From an uncultured Opitutaceae bacterium (GTDB taxonomy: Bacteria; Verrucomicrobiota; Verrucomicrobiae; Opitutales; Opitutaceae), in contig CAMLSH010000159.1 of the NCBI GenBank assembly GCA_946482625.1, positions 1 to 8,213 on the forward strand: a stretch of DNA of 8,213 bases, read 5' to 3'. Positions 1 to 5,732 of the stretch are shown in pieces; the stretch's first letter is position 1; each line of letters opens with the position of its first letter. The position numbers were made by a program, and so were the translations under genes. Under the pieces are notes generated by a model. It did no database searches. It saw only the letters and a program-made list of their open reading frames with translations, and was not told the origin of the DNA.

Positions 1-59
1 GTGGAGAAGCGCGGCGATGTTTCGGTGCTGTCGGAAGCGATGTGGGAGCGGTCGGACAT
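1..59 (-). CDS. Possible 5' end of a minus-strand gene, product unknown (partial)
   Basis: An ATG at 59-57 on the minus strand opens a frame that stays open to the window edge (19 full codons), beginning MSDRSHIASDSTETSPRFS. Its codons end mostly in C (TCC GAC CGC TCC CAC ATC), as in the two other minus-strand genes of this window, which is the main support. There is no Shine-Dalgarno motif, but no gene here has one. It would lie 108 bp downstream of the PepSY-TM gene and in the same direction, so it could be a third member of that unit. The rival reading is the end of a plus-strand gene stopping at TGA 136-138, but that peptide is rich in tryptophan from TGG codons, as non-coding frames on this G-rich strand tend to be. 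Nothing can be said of function, and the call is weak. Confidence 0.35.
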   Translation of the reverse strand, partial: MSDRSHIASDSTETSPRFS

Positions 60-167
60 ATGGAAAGGAATGGGCCGGGGCGTCGCGGTGAACTCGGGAC
101 TTGGTCTCAGTCAGTGGCAGCGATTTGGCGGAAAGTGATGGTGCGTTGAGGTGGGATGCTCGCGGTT

Positions 168-1358
168 TCAGCGAGCGGGTAACGGATTTCCCGATACGCC
201 GGTCCGTGCTGGGCGGCGGGGTGTCTCGGCGGCGGCGCTGGTTTTTTTACGGCGGCGGAGCCACCAGATGGCGAAGCCCGTCAATGAAAGGAGCGCCGGG
301 GAGAGGCCGCCGAAGACGTAGAGCCATTTCGTGAGGGCTGAGCCGTAGAAACCGAAGTGGAGCGGGGCGAGGATGGCGCTGAGTTTATCCTTCGCCGGCG
401 CTAGGCGGCCGTCGGTGGTTTTGCGGAGTGCGCCGGTGACGGGATCAAAATCGAGGCGGGAGAATTTTTGCCAGACGGGTTCGTCGCGATGGAGGACGCG
501 GATTGAGAGCGGTGCTTTGGCGTCGGCAGGAAACTGGAGGCGTACGAGTTCGGCGGCGGGGAATTTCTCGCGGGTGGCGGCGAGGGCAGTTTCAGGCGCG
601 GAGAGACGGGCGATGTCGAAAGGTGCGGAAGACGCGGTGGGCGTGGCGGCGAATTGGCGCGGGACGATCAGGCAGGCGAACCAGAGGCCGGTGCCGCCGA
701 GGACGAGCGTGAAATAGAGGCCGGTGAGACCGACCCATTTGTGCAGATCGCCGAGCGCGATGCGCCAGCCGAGACGGCGGCGGAATGGGTGGCGGAGTAC
801 GCCGCGAAGTGTGTCGCGGTGCAGATAGAGGCCGGTGAAACCGAGAAGAGTGAGCGACAGGCCAGCGAGGCCGCCGACGAGATAGCCCCAGCGTCCCGCG
901 TGGAAGTGCATGTGCAACGCGAGCAGCCAGCTCGATGGAGTTGCGAGATCGGCGCCGCTCCAGAGCGTGGCGCCGGTGTAAGGATTCACGAAGGCGGACC
1001 AGCGCGTTTTGCGGTCGGGAGCGACGAAAACGTATTTGTCGGAGTCTGACACGTCGTGTCCGAACTGAATGCGGAGGGGGCGGTAGCCGGCGGGGGCTTC
1101 GGTCTGGAGGAGGCGTTGCGTGATCGGTGTGATTTCGGCGCGAGCCAGGTCAGCTGACGGAGTGGTAACGCGGATGGCGGGAAGGAGTGCGCGGTCGAGT
1201 TCGTGATGCGCGACGAGCAAGGCGCCGGAGACGCTGACGACGAGGAGAACGAGACCGAGCGCGAGGCCGAGCCAGCGATGCGCATTCCAGACGACGAGGT
1301 ACGCGTGCCAACGGCGCAGACGTTGCGCGGGTGAGACGTTGACCGGATCGTGGGACAT
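168..1358 (-). CDS. PepSY-associated TM protein, possible siderophore/ferric-chelate reductase
   Basis: This 396-residue inner-membrane protein shows the PepSY_TM layout: a first helix (about 29-50), a periplasmic PepSY-like region with an NPYTGA motif (125-130), two central helices (about 157-179 and 208-232), a second periplasmic PepSY-like region with DPVTGA (305-310), a last helix (about 345-367), and a basic cytoplasmic tail (RRRKK, 368-372). Histidines lie at or near the helix ends: H27, H149/H151/H153 (LHMHFH), H180, H206 and H334. From family knowledge, members such as Pseudomonas FoxB bind heme through such histidines and reduce siderophore-bound iron, and others are called PiuB or 'iron-regulated membrane protein'. 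The gene follows the TonB-dependent receptor after 21 bp in the same direction, so the two are probably co-transcribed, and reduction of the imported chelate or its metal is the likely role. The ATG at 1358 is chosen because the first helix follows a short basic N-terminus. The substrate cannot be read from the sequence. Confidence 0.86.
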   Translation of the reverse strand: MSHDPVNVSPAQRLRRWHAYLVVWNAHRWLGLALGLVLLVVSVSGALLVAHHELDRALLPAIRVTTPSADLARAEITPITQRLLQTEAPAGYRPLRIQFGHDVSDSDKYVFVAPDRKTRWSAFVNPYTGATLWSGADLATPSSWLLALHMHFHAGRWGYLVGGLAGLSLTLLGFTGLYLHRDTLRGVLRHPFRRRLGWRIALGDLHKWVGLTGLYFTLVLGGTGLWFACLIVPRQFAATPTASSAPFDIARLSAPETALAATREKFPAAELVRLQFPADAKAPLSIRVLHRDEPVWQKFSRLDFDPVTGALRKTTDGRLAPAKDKLSAILAPLHFGFYGSALTKWLYVFGGLSPALLSLTGFAIWWLRRRKKTSAAAETPRRPARTGVSGNPLPAR

Positions 1359-1381
1359 GGCAGCGGCGAAGGCGGAGCGGT

Positions 1382-3574
1382 TTAGAAATCGATCGTGTAG
1401 CGGACGCTCACGGTGCGGCCGCGGCCGGCGAAGTAGGAGTCGTTGCTCAAGGCGGCGTTCACGTCGGCTTGCGCGTAGTAACCGTAATATTTGCGGTTCT
1501 GGAGATTCTCGATGCCGAGGCCGAAGGTGCCGATGGATGTGCGCCAGGTGACGGCGGTGTCGAAGAGCGTGTATCCATTAAAATGTTCTTCGAAGCGGGT
1601 GGTCGAGGTGTTGCGGCCGATGTTGATGTCGCGGTCGAAGAGCGTGGTGCTTTGGAGGCGGACGCTGAGCGCGGGGGTGAAACGGTAGGTCGCGCCGAGG
1701 ACGGCTTTGTCGGGGCCGATGTTGCGCGCGCCGAGGTCGAGGTTGATGGGCTGGCCGGGGGCAACAGCGGTTTTGCCGTCGAGGATCGCAGCGGCGGCGT
1801 TGAGCGTGAGTTTTTCGAGGACGCGCCAGTCGCCGCTGAGTTCGGCGCCGCGAACGCGGGTGGGAACGCGGTCCACTTTACCGATACCGGTGTTGTCGAT
1901 GCGGACGACGCTGGAGAAGTCGGACTCGGATTCGTAGACGCTGAAGGTGGCGCTGCCACGATCGCCGCGCCAGGTGATGCCGGCTTCCTTGTTTTCCGTG
2001 AGGACGGGGACGAGTTCGAGAAGGCGGGTGACGGAGCGGTTGGGCTGGTTGACCGCGCGGAGGATCAGGCCGACGTCGGGGAGACCGAAGCCTTCGGTGT
2101 AGGCGGCGAAGGCGGAGAAGCCGGCGCCGAGCTGGACGACGCCGCCGAGATTGTAGACGGGTTCGCTGAAGCTGAGACGGCCGCCCTCGACGGTGCGGTT
2201 GCCATAGAAGGCGAGGGTTTTGTAGGTGGCGACGTCGAGTTGGGCGTCTTCGTAGCGGACACCGCCGCGGAAGGTGAAGCGGCCGATTTCGTACTCGGCT
2301 TGGAGGAAGGGCGCGACCGTCGTGTAGTCGAGCGGCGGAACCCAGGTACGTTTGGTCGTGGCGAGGTGTTGTTGGGTTTCATCGTTGAGCCAGTCGATGC
2401 CGCCGGTGAGTTCGAGGCCGCGGAAAAACGTGTCGGGGCGCGAATAGGTGAGCTTGGCGCCGGTTTTGTCGGCGATGATTTCGGATTGGTCGTAGAACGT
2501 GCCGAGAGGTGCGAGTGTGACGTCTTGGAAGGTCGTCGCGTTGGTCGCGCCGTAGAGCGAGCGGAAGTCTTGTTTGAAGAGCTGGATCGCAAGCGTGCCG
2601 TCGAAGAGTGAGCGATTCGAGTAATCGAGATTGAGGGTTTTGACGACGTTGCGGGCGGGCTCGCCGGGAGGCGTGCCGCGGACGGAGGTGGTGGACTGGC
2701 CGGTGGCGCGATTGCCGGAAACGAGGCGGTAGTCGCCGTCGCCTTTGAGGTCGAAGCGGTTGGCGGAAAATTGCACGCGCTGGGTCGGCGTGAAGTTGTA
2801 GCCGGCTTTCAGGAAAACGTCGTACCCGAAGCTGTCCATCGTATCGCCTTGGACGCTGTCGAGACCGAGTGGGCGGGCGTCGCCATCATAGGCCATGCCG
2901 CGGCGTTGGACACTCGCGAAGGCGAGCAGGTCGAAGGCGTCGCGTTTATGTTGGATGGAGTAGCCGGTTTTCCAGCCGAGGTCGTCGTCTTGAAACTGCG
3001 ACTGGAGCTGGGAGGTGAGGGACTGCTGGGTGCCGTTGGCGCGCGGAGTCTTGGTGATGTAGTTGATCGTGCCGCCGGTGGCGCCGGCACCGTGGACGGC
3101 GTTGGCGCCGTTAACGACTTCGATGCGCTCTATAATAAGAGAGTCGGCGAAGTACCCTTCGCGCATGCCGGAGCGGAGCGGATTGGACTGCGGGATGCCG
3201 TCGAGAAGATAGAGAATCGGGCGGCCGCGGAGGGATTCGCCGGTTTGGGTGAGCTTCTGGCGGCTGGGCGCGAAACCGGGGATGAACGTGGCGAGCGCTT
3301 GAGACGGGTCGTCGGCAATGAGGAGCTGGGTGTCGAGTTCGCGGCGCGGGATGATGTCGATGGCCCCGGGAATTTTCTCGATGGCTTTGTCCGTGCGGGT
3401 CGCGGTGCTGAAAAATTTCTCCAGGTGGACGATCTCTTCATTCTCAGCGTTCGCGGAGGCGGCGCTCGCTCCGGGAGGCGGGAGGGCCGTTGACGCTGCC
3501 GGGCTGGTTTGTGCGGAGAGCGAGACGGCGGTGAGCAGAGCGAGTGGGAGGAGAGCTGAAGCGCGGACAAACAT
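1382..3574 (-). CDS. TonB-dependent outer-membrane receptor (siderophore type)
   Basis: This 730-residue receptor starts with a signal peptide (basic VRA, hydrophobic core LLPLALLTAV, probable cleavage near residue 21). After a proline/alanine-rich linker, EEIVHLEKFF (46-55) is a possible TonB-box region. The plug domain spans about 56-180 and shows typical signatures: RGRPILYLLDGIPQ (116-129) and IERIEVVNGANAVHGAGATG (148-167), followed by GTINYITKTP. The rest is a beta-barrel with many alternating aromatic strands, a NLQNRKYYGYYAQA stretch near the end as in the TonB_dep_Rec domain, and a C-terminal phenylalanine (YTIDF), the usual outer-membrane assembly signal. There is no N-terminal FecA-type signalling domain. 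It is the first gene of a unit with the PepSY-TM protein. The promoter region carries two Fur-box-like sites, so repression by iron is likely. A siderophore or heme-like ligand is the best guess, but other metals, cobalamin or sugars cannot be excluded. Confidence 0.93.
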   Translation of the reverse strand: MFVRASALLPLALLTAVSLSAQTSPAASTALPPPGASAASANAENEEIVHLEKFFSTATRTDKAIEKIPGAIDIIPRRELDTQLLIADDPSQALATFIPGFAPSRQKLTQTGESLRGRPILYLLDGIPQSNPLRSGMREGYFADSLIIERIEVVNGANAVHGAGATGGTINYITKTPRANGTQQSLTSQLQSQFQDDDLGWKTGYSIQHKRDAFDLLAFASVQRRGMAYDGDARPLGLDSVQGDTMDSFGYDVFLKAGYNFTPTQRVQFSANRFDLKGDGDYRLVSGNRATGQSTTSVRGTPPGEPARNVVKTLNLDYSNRSLFDGTLAIQLFKQDFRSLYGATNATTFQDVTLAPLGTFYDQSEIIADKTGAKLTYSRPDTFFRGLELTGGIDWLNDETQQHLATTKRTWVPPLDYTTVAPFLQAEYEIGRFTFRGGVRYEDAQLDVATYKTLAFYGNRTVEGGRLSFSEPVYNLGGVVQLGAGFSAFAAYTEGFGLPDVGLILRAVNQPNRSVTRLLELVPVLTENKEAGITWRGDRGSATFSVYESESDFSSVVRIDNTGIGKVDRVPTRVRGAELSGDWRVLEKLTLNAAAAILDGKTAVAPGQPINLDLGARNIGPDKAVLGATYRFTPALSVRLQSTTLFDRDINIGRNTSTTRFEEHFNGYTLFDTAVTWRTSIGTFGLGIENLQNRKYYGYYAQADVNAALSNDSYFAGRGRTVSVRYTIDF

Positions 3575-3619
3575 CGGATTGGATGAGTGGAAAACCGGCA
3601 GCGGGCGCGGCCGGGAGTT

Positions 3620-3680
3620 GAAGGATGGTGTGGTTAGAGAGCGGAGGAGTTGAGAAGGAGAATGGAAAGGCGGGTACTGG
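3620..3680 (-). promoter_or_regulatory. C-rich, G-poor leader of the receptor mRNA (possible Rho-utilisation region)
   Basis: Read as minus-strand RNA, bases 3680-3616 contain 31 C and only 3 G in 65 nt (hand count on the complement: 31 G, 3 C). This far exceeds the strand skew of neighbouring genes, roughly 26-30 G to 15 C per 60 bases on the plus strand. Such unstructured C-over-G tracts with many YC dinucleotides are what Rho loads on. The tract lies wholly in the predicted 5' leader of the receptor gene, about 120 nt long. Rho control is inference. It could instead just be an open leader that helps a ribosome start without a Shine-Dalgarno sequence. Confidence 0.4.
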
Positions 3681-3683
3681 GTC

Positions 3684-3698
3684 TGAGACGCAGTCTCA
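3684..3698. promoter_or_regulatory. Fur-box-like operator 1 (TGAGACGCAGTCTCA)
   Basis: A perfect inverted repeat, TGAGAC-GCA-GTCTCA, falls where the receptor transcript is predicted to begin. It matches 11 of 14 defined positions of the 7-1-7 Fur pattern common in many proteobacteria (TGAGAATnATTCTCA, from memory). Placement over the transcription start of a TonB-dependent receptor gene fits an iron-responsive repressor. Another regulator with a TGAGAC half-site is possible. Confidence 0.5.
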
Positions 3699-3704
3699 CG
3701 TCAA

Positions 3705-3734
3705 ATAATTAATGAGAAGCGTACTCAGTCTCAA
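3705..3734 (-). promoter_or_regulatory. Predicted sigma-70-type promoter for the receptor/PepSY unit
   Basis: On the minus strand, TTGAGA (3734-3729, 5 of 6 to consensus) is followed after 18 bp by AATTAT (3710-3705, 4 of 6). The surrounding AT-rich stretch stands out in this GC-rich window. The transcript would start near 3698, giving a leader of about 120 nt before the receptor ATG. Both Fur-like boxes lie on it. Confidence 0.45.
3713..3727. promoter_or_regulatory. Fur-box-like operator 2 (TGAGAAGCGTACTCA)
   Basis: This second 15-mer has TGAG/CTCA ends and also matches 11 of 14 defined positions of TGAGAATnATTCTCA. Read on the minus strand, it shares TGAG...GC.TCTCA with operator 1. The centres are 29 bp apart. 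It fills almost exactly the spacer between the predicted -35 and -10 boxes of the receptor promoter, a classic place for a repressor. A further half-site, GTCTCA, follows at 3728-3733. Confidence 0.45.
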
Positions 3735-3741
3735 TAAAACG

Positions 3742-3784
3742 GCGCATTGACGCGATTGATGCGCAGGGCTTTATGACGCGTCAT
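3742..3784. promoter_or_regulatory. Palindrome-rich segment over the aroB start
   Basis: GCGCAT (3742-3747) and ATGCGC (3759-3764) form an inverted repeat with an 11-nt loop. A perfect 12-bp palindrome, ATGACGCGTCAT (3773-3784), includes the first two bases of the aroB ATG. TGACGCG occurs at 3748-3754 and again at 3774-3780, 26 bp apart. TTGACG at 3747-3752 could be a -35 box, but the matching -10 (TTTATG, 3770-3775) is poor and would make aroB nearly leaderless. The role, operator or RNA hairpin, is not known. Confidence 0.35.
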
Positions 3785-4868
3785 GGTGCAGACCTTGACC
3801 GTAAATCTCAGCGAGCGGAGTTATCCGATTCTCTTTGGCGTGGAGCTGGCAACGCAGGTGCGCGCGAAAGTGAACGAGCTCGTGCAGGCGGGGCGAAAAG
3901 TGGTCGTGGTGACGGATCGGCATCTGGCGGGGAAACAAGCGGACGGGTTGCGCGCGATGTTTGGTGACGTGCCGCTGTTGGTGTTGGAGCCGGGCGAGGA
4001 GACGAAATCGCTCACGGAGTTTGGCCGCGTGCTGGATTTTTGCGCGGCGCACCGCGTAGACCGGGCGGGGGCGTTGTTCGCGGTCGGCGGCGGCGTGATC
4101 GGGGATCTGGGCGGATTCGCGGCGGCGGCGTTTTTGCGCGGCATCGAGTTTTATCAAATTCCGACGACCCTGCTCGCGATGGTGGACAGCTCGGTGGGCG
4201 GGAAGACGGGCATCAATCTAAAGGCGGGCAAAAACCTCGTCGGCGCGTTTCACCAGCCGCGTGGGGTGTTTGTGGCGACGGGACTGCTCGCGACACTGCC
4301 GGCGCGGGAGTTTGCGGCGGGCATGGCGGAGGTGATCAAGTATGGACTTCTCGGAGACGTGAAGCTGCTGGAGCAGCTGGAGCGCGCGCCGCTGACGGTG
4401 AAGAGTGCCGAGCTGGCGGCGGTGATTCATCGCTGCTGTGAGATCAAAGCGAAGGTCGTGGAAGCGGATGAGCGGGAAACGGCGAAGGAAGGTGGACGCG
4501 CGTTGTTGAACCTCGGGCACACTTTCGGCCATGCGGTGGAGCAGGTGACGGGCTACGGCGTGTATTTGCACGGTGAAGCGGTTGCCATCGGCCTGTCGGC
4601 GGCGGCGCGGTTGTCGGAGAAGCTCGGGTACATCGGCGCGGCCGAGGTGACGCGGGTGGACGCGGTGCTGGCGGCGCATGCGTTGCCGGTGCGATTGCGC
4701 GAAGGATTGCCGTTGAGCGCGTTGATGGCGGCGGCAGCACGCGACAAGAAAGTGCGCGCGGGGTTGCCGCGTTTTGTGGTGATGAAAGCGCTGGGCGATG
4801 CGGCCACGCAGTCGGGAATCGAGCCGGCGTTGGTCGAGGCGTGTTTCCGAGAAGTCGGCGCGGTGTAG
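3783..4868 (+). CDS. aroB: 3-dehydroquinate synthase
   Basis: This 361-residue enzyme turns DAHP into 3-dehydroquinate, the second step of the shikimate pathway to aromatic amino acids, in the cytoplasm with NAD+ and a divalent metal. Family landmarks appear in order: PGEETKS (70-76), the NAD-binding GGGVIGDLGG (102-111), PTTLLAMVDSSVGGKTGIN (127-144), MAEVIKYG (181-188), LNLGHTFGHAVE (242-253) and HGEAVAIG (263-270). The three metal ligands correspond to E183, H246 and H263, at almost the same positions as in the E. coli enzyme (184, 247, 264, from memory). The length is normal. The ATG at 3783 leads straight into the first strand (MVQTLTVNLSERSYPI), and the frame has no better start. It is divergent from the receptor gene, and the next gene is 125 bp away. 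A palindrome covers its start codon. The protein looks intact and functional. Confidence 0.97.
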   Translation: MVQTLTVNLSERSYPILFGVELATQVRAKVNELVQAGRKVVVVTDRHLAGKQADGLRAMFGDVPLLVLEPGEETKSLTEFGRVLDFCAAHRVDRAGALFAVGGGVIGDLGGFAAAAFLRGIEFYQIPTTLLAMVDSSVGGKTGINLKAGKNLVGAFHQPRGVFVATGLLATLPAREFAAGMAEVIKYGLLGDVKLLEQLERAPLTVKSAELAAVIHRCCEIKAKVVEADERETAKEGGRALLNLGHTFGHAVEQVTGYGVYLHGEAVAIGLSAAARLSEKLGYIGAAEVTRVDAVLAAHALPVRLREGLPLSALMAAAARDKKVRAGLPRFVVMKALGDAATQSGIEPALVEACFREVGAV

Positions 4869-4869
4869 G

Positions 4870-4992
4870 GATTTTCGATTGGAGAAGAGCGCCACCCGCG
4901 CATTGGACTTCAGGAGTGTTGGGTGAGGCGGCGACGCATCGCTGGTTGCCTGAAGTCGAAAATCGGGAATCCTCAATCGAAACTCCCCCAAC
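4870..4992. repeat. Intergenic segment with nested inverted repeats
   Basis: The gap after aroB holds several perfect arms. GATTTTCGA (4870-4878) pairs with TCGAAAATC (4956-4964); TTTCGATTG (4873-4881) pairs with CAATCGAAA (4974-4982); GACTTCAGG (4906-4914) pairs with CCTGAAGTC (4949-4957); GTTGGG (4918-4923) pairs with CCCAAC (4987-4992). The left arm has two competing partners, so alternative folds are possible. There is no T-tract after any stem, so this is not a standard intrinsic terminator. It may be a dispersed REP-like element or a structured leader of the next gene. Confidence 0.55.
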
Positions 4993-4993
4993 C

Positions 4994-5641
4994 ATGTCCG
5001 CCATCGATGAAGGTATTGTTCGCGAGTATTTTGAGCAGAACGGCTTTCTGGTCCGCCAACTGCGCAAGTACGACGTGCAGGCGCGCAAGAAAACCGGCGA
5101 CGAGGAGATCGATCTGCTGGTGTACAATCCGTCGTATCAGCGCGATTCGCGGAAGCCGGATTTCTTCCTTTTCTCCAGTGAGCTTGCGCACATCCACCGG
5201 GCGATCGTGGTGGTGAAGGCGTGGCATACGGGGCGGTTCACGCCAAAGATGCTGCAGAGCAGTCCGGAGATTTTCGGTTTCCTGCAGGACAACGTGCTCA
5301 AGGAAGTGCCGAAGCTTTTCCCAGCGGAGAGCACGGGTGCGGCGTCAGGCGAAGACGGCGAGGCGTTGCCAACGAAAATTTTGGTGCTGCCGAGTCTGCC
5401 GACGGCCGAGCCGTTTCGCTCGCAGAGTTTGCAGCTGCTTAAGGAACGCGGAGTGGACGCGATCATTTCGTTTCGTGCGATGCTGCTCGATCTGATCGAG
5501 AAGATTGAGCCGAACCGGAGTTATGGGAAAAGCGATACGCTCCAGGTGATCCGAATTTTGAAGAACTACGACCTGTTGCGGGATGCGCAGCTGGATCTGC
5601 CAGGCGCGGAGCGGGCGGTGACGAGGAAACCCCGGCCCTGA
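4994..5641 (+). CDS. Unrecognised 215-residue protein, possible PD-(D/E)XK nuclease-like fold
   Basis: I do not recognise a named family. The protein opens with a helix (DEGIVREYFEQNGF, 5-18) and a basic strand region, then EEIDLLVYNP (37-46) and a hydrophobic strand AIVVVKAW (70-77). That order, a helix with an acidic residue, a strand carrying D40, and a strand ending in K75, resembles the restriction-endonuclease-like core. The residue expected to be acidic before the lysine is valine (V73), so the site may be degenerate. Next come a helix around SSPEIFGFLQ (89-98), an acidic loop (112-125), a strand KILVLPSLP (128-136), a helix, and a strand VDAIISF (154-160). The frame is open upstream to 4841, but ATG 4994 is preferred because the earlier part overlaps aroB and the inverted-repeat region and reads as low-quality sequence. 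Codon use matches the neighbours. No signal peptide or membrane segment is seen. The function is unknown. Confidence 0.8.
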   Translation: MSAIDEGIVREYFEQNGFLVRQLRKYDVQARKKTGDEEIDLLVYNPSYQRDSRKPDFFLFSSELAHIHRAIVVVKAWHTGRFTPKMLQSSPEIFGFLQDNVLKEVPKLFPAESTGAASGEDGEALPTKILVLPSLPTAEPFRSQSLQLLKERGVDAIISFRAMLLDLIEKIEPNRSYGKSDTLQVIRILKNYDLLRDAQLDLPGAERAVTRKPRP

Positions 5642-5670
5642 CCGGGCGGGAATCGCAAAGGCCAAAGGTT

Positions 5671-5720
5671 CAAACGCCAAAGAAAACTCAAGGCTGGCGA
5701 CGCCGGGCGTTTGGCGTTTG
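5671..5720. repeat. Perfect 11-bp inverted repeat upstream of lpxA
   Basis: CAAACGCCAAA (5671-5681) and TTTGGCGTTTG (5710-5720) are exact reverse complements around a 28-nt loop. The left arm sits in a run of CAAAG units (GCAAAGGCCAAAGG, 5655-5668). The right arm ends 12 nt before the lpxA ATG. No T-tract follows, so it is not a clear terminator. An RNA hairpin here could affect lpxA translation, or it could be a dispersed repeat. Confidence 0.6.
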
Positions 5721-5732
5721 TGATTTCGGTTC

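Noticed and set aside
1..138. Plus-strand frame ending at TGA 136-138 as the tail of a gene
   Set aside because: It has three tryptophans in 45 residues and no recognisable motif. The minus-strand reading has codon use closer to its neighbours, though neither is certain.
1469..2611. Long open frame (380 codons) on the plus strand inside the receptor gene
   Set aside because: It is antisense to a receptor with full family motifs. Its translation is a low-complexity mix of G, A, E, V and D typical of the complementary frame of C-ending codons.
2771..3493. Open frame of 240 codons on the plus strand, also antisense to the receptor
   Set aside because: Same reason: no motifs and biased composition, while the minus strand carries the signal peptide and plug domain here.
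3771..3785. ATG at 3773 as an alternative aroB start
   Set aside because: It is not in frame with the aroB coding sequence.
4218..4991. Minus-strand open frame antisense to aroB
   Set aside because: It is rich in R, H and Q without any recognisable domain. aroB on the other strand is intact with all catalytic residues.
4841..4993. Upstream in-frame extension of the unknown 215-residue protein
   Set aside because: It would overlap the end of aroB and run through the inverted-repeat segment. The sequence looks non-coding, and ATG 4994 gives a sensible N-terminus.
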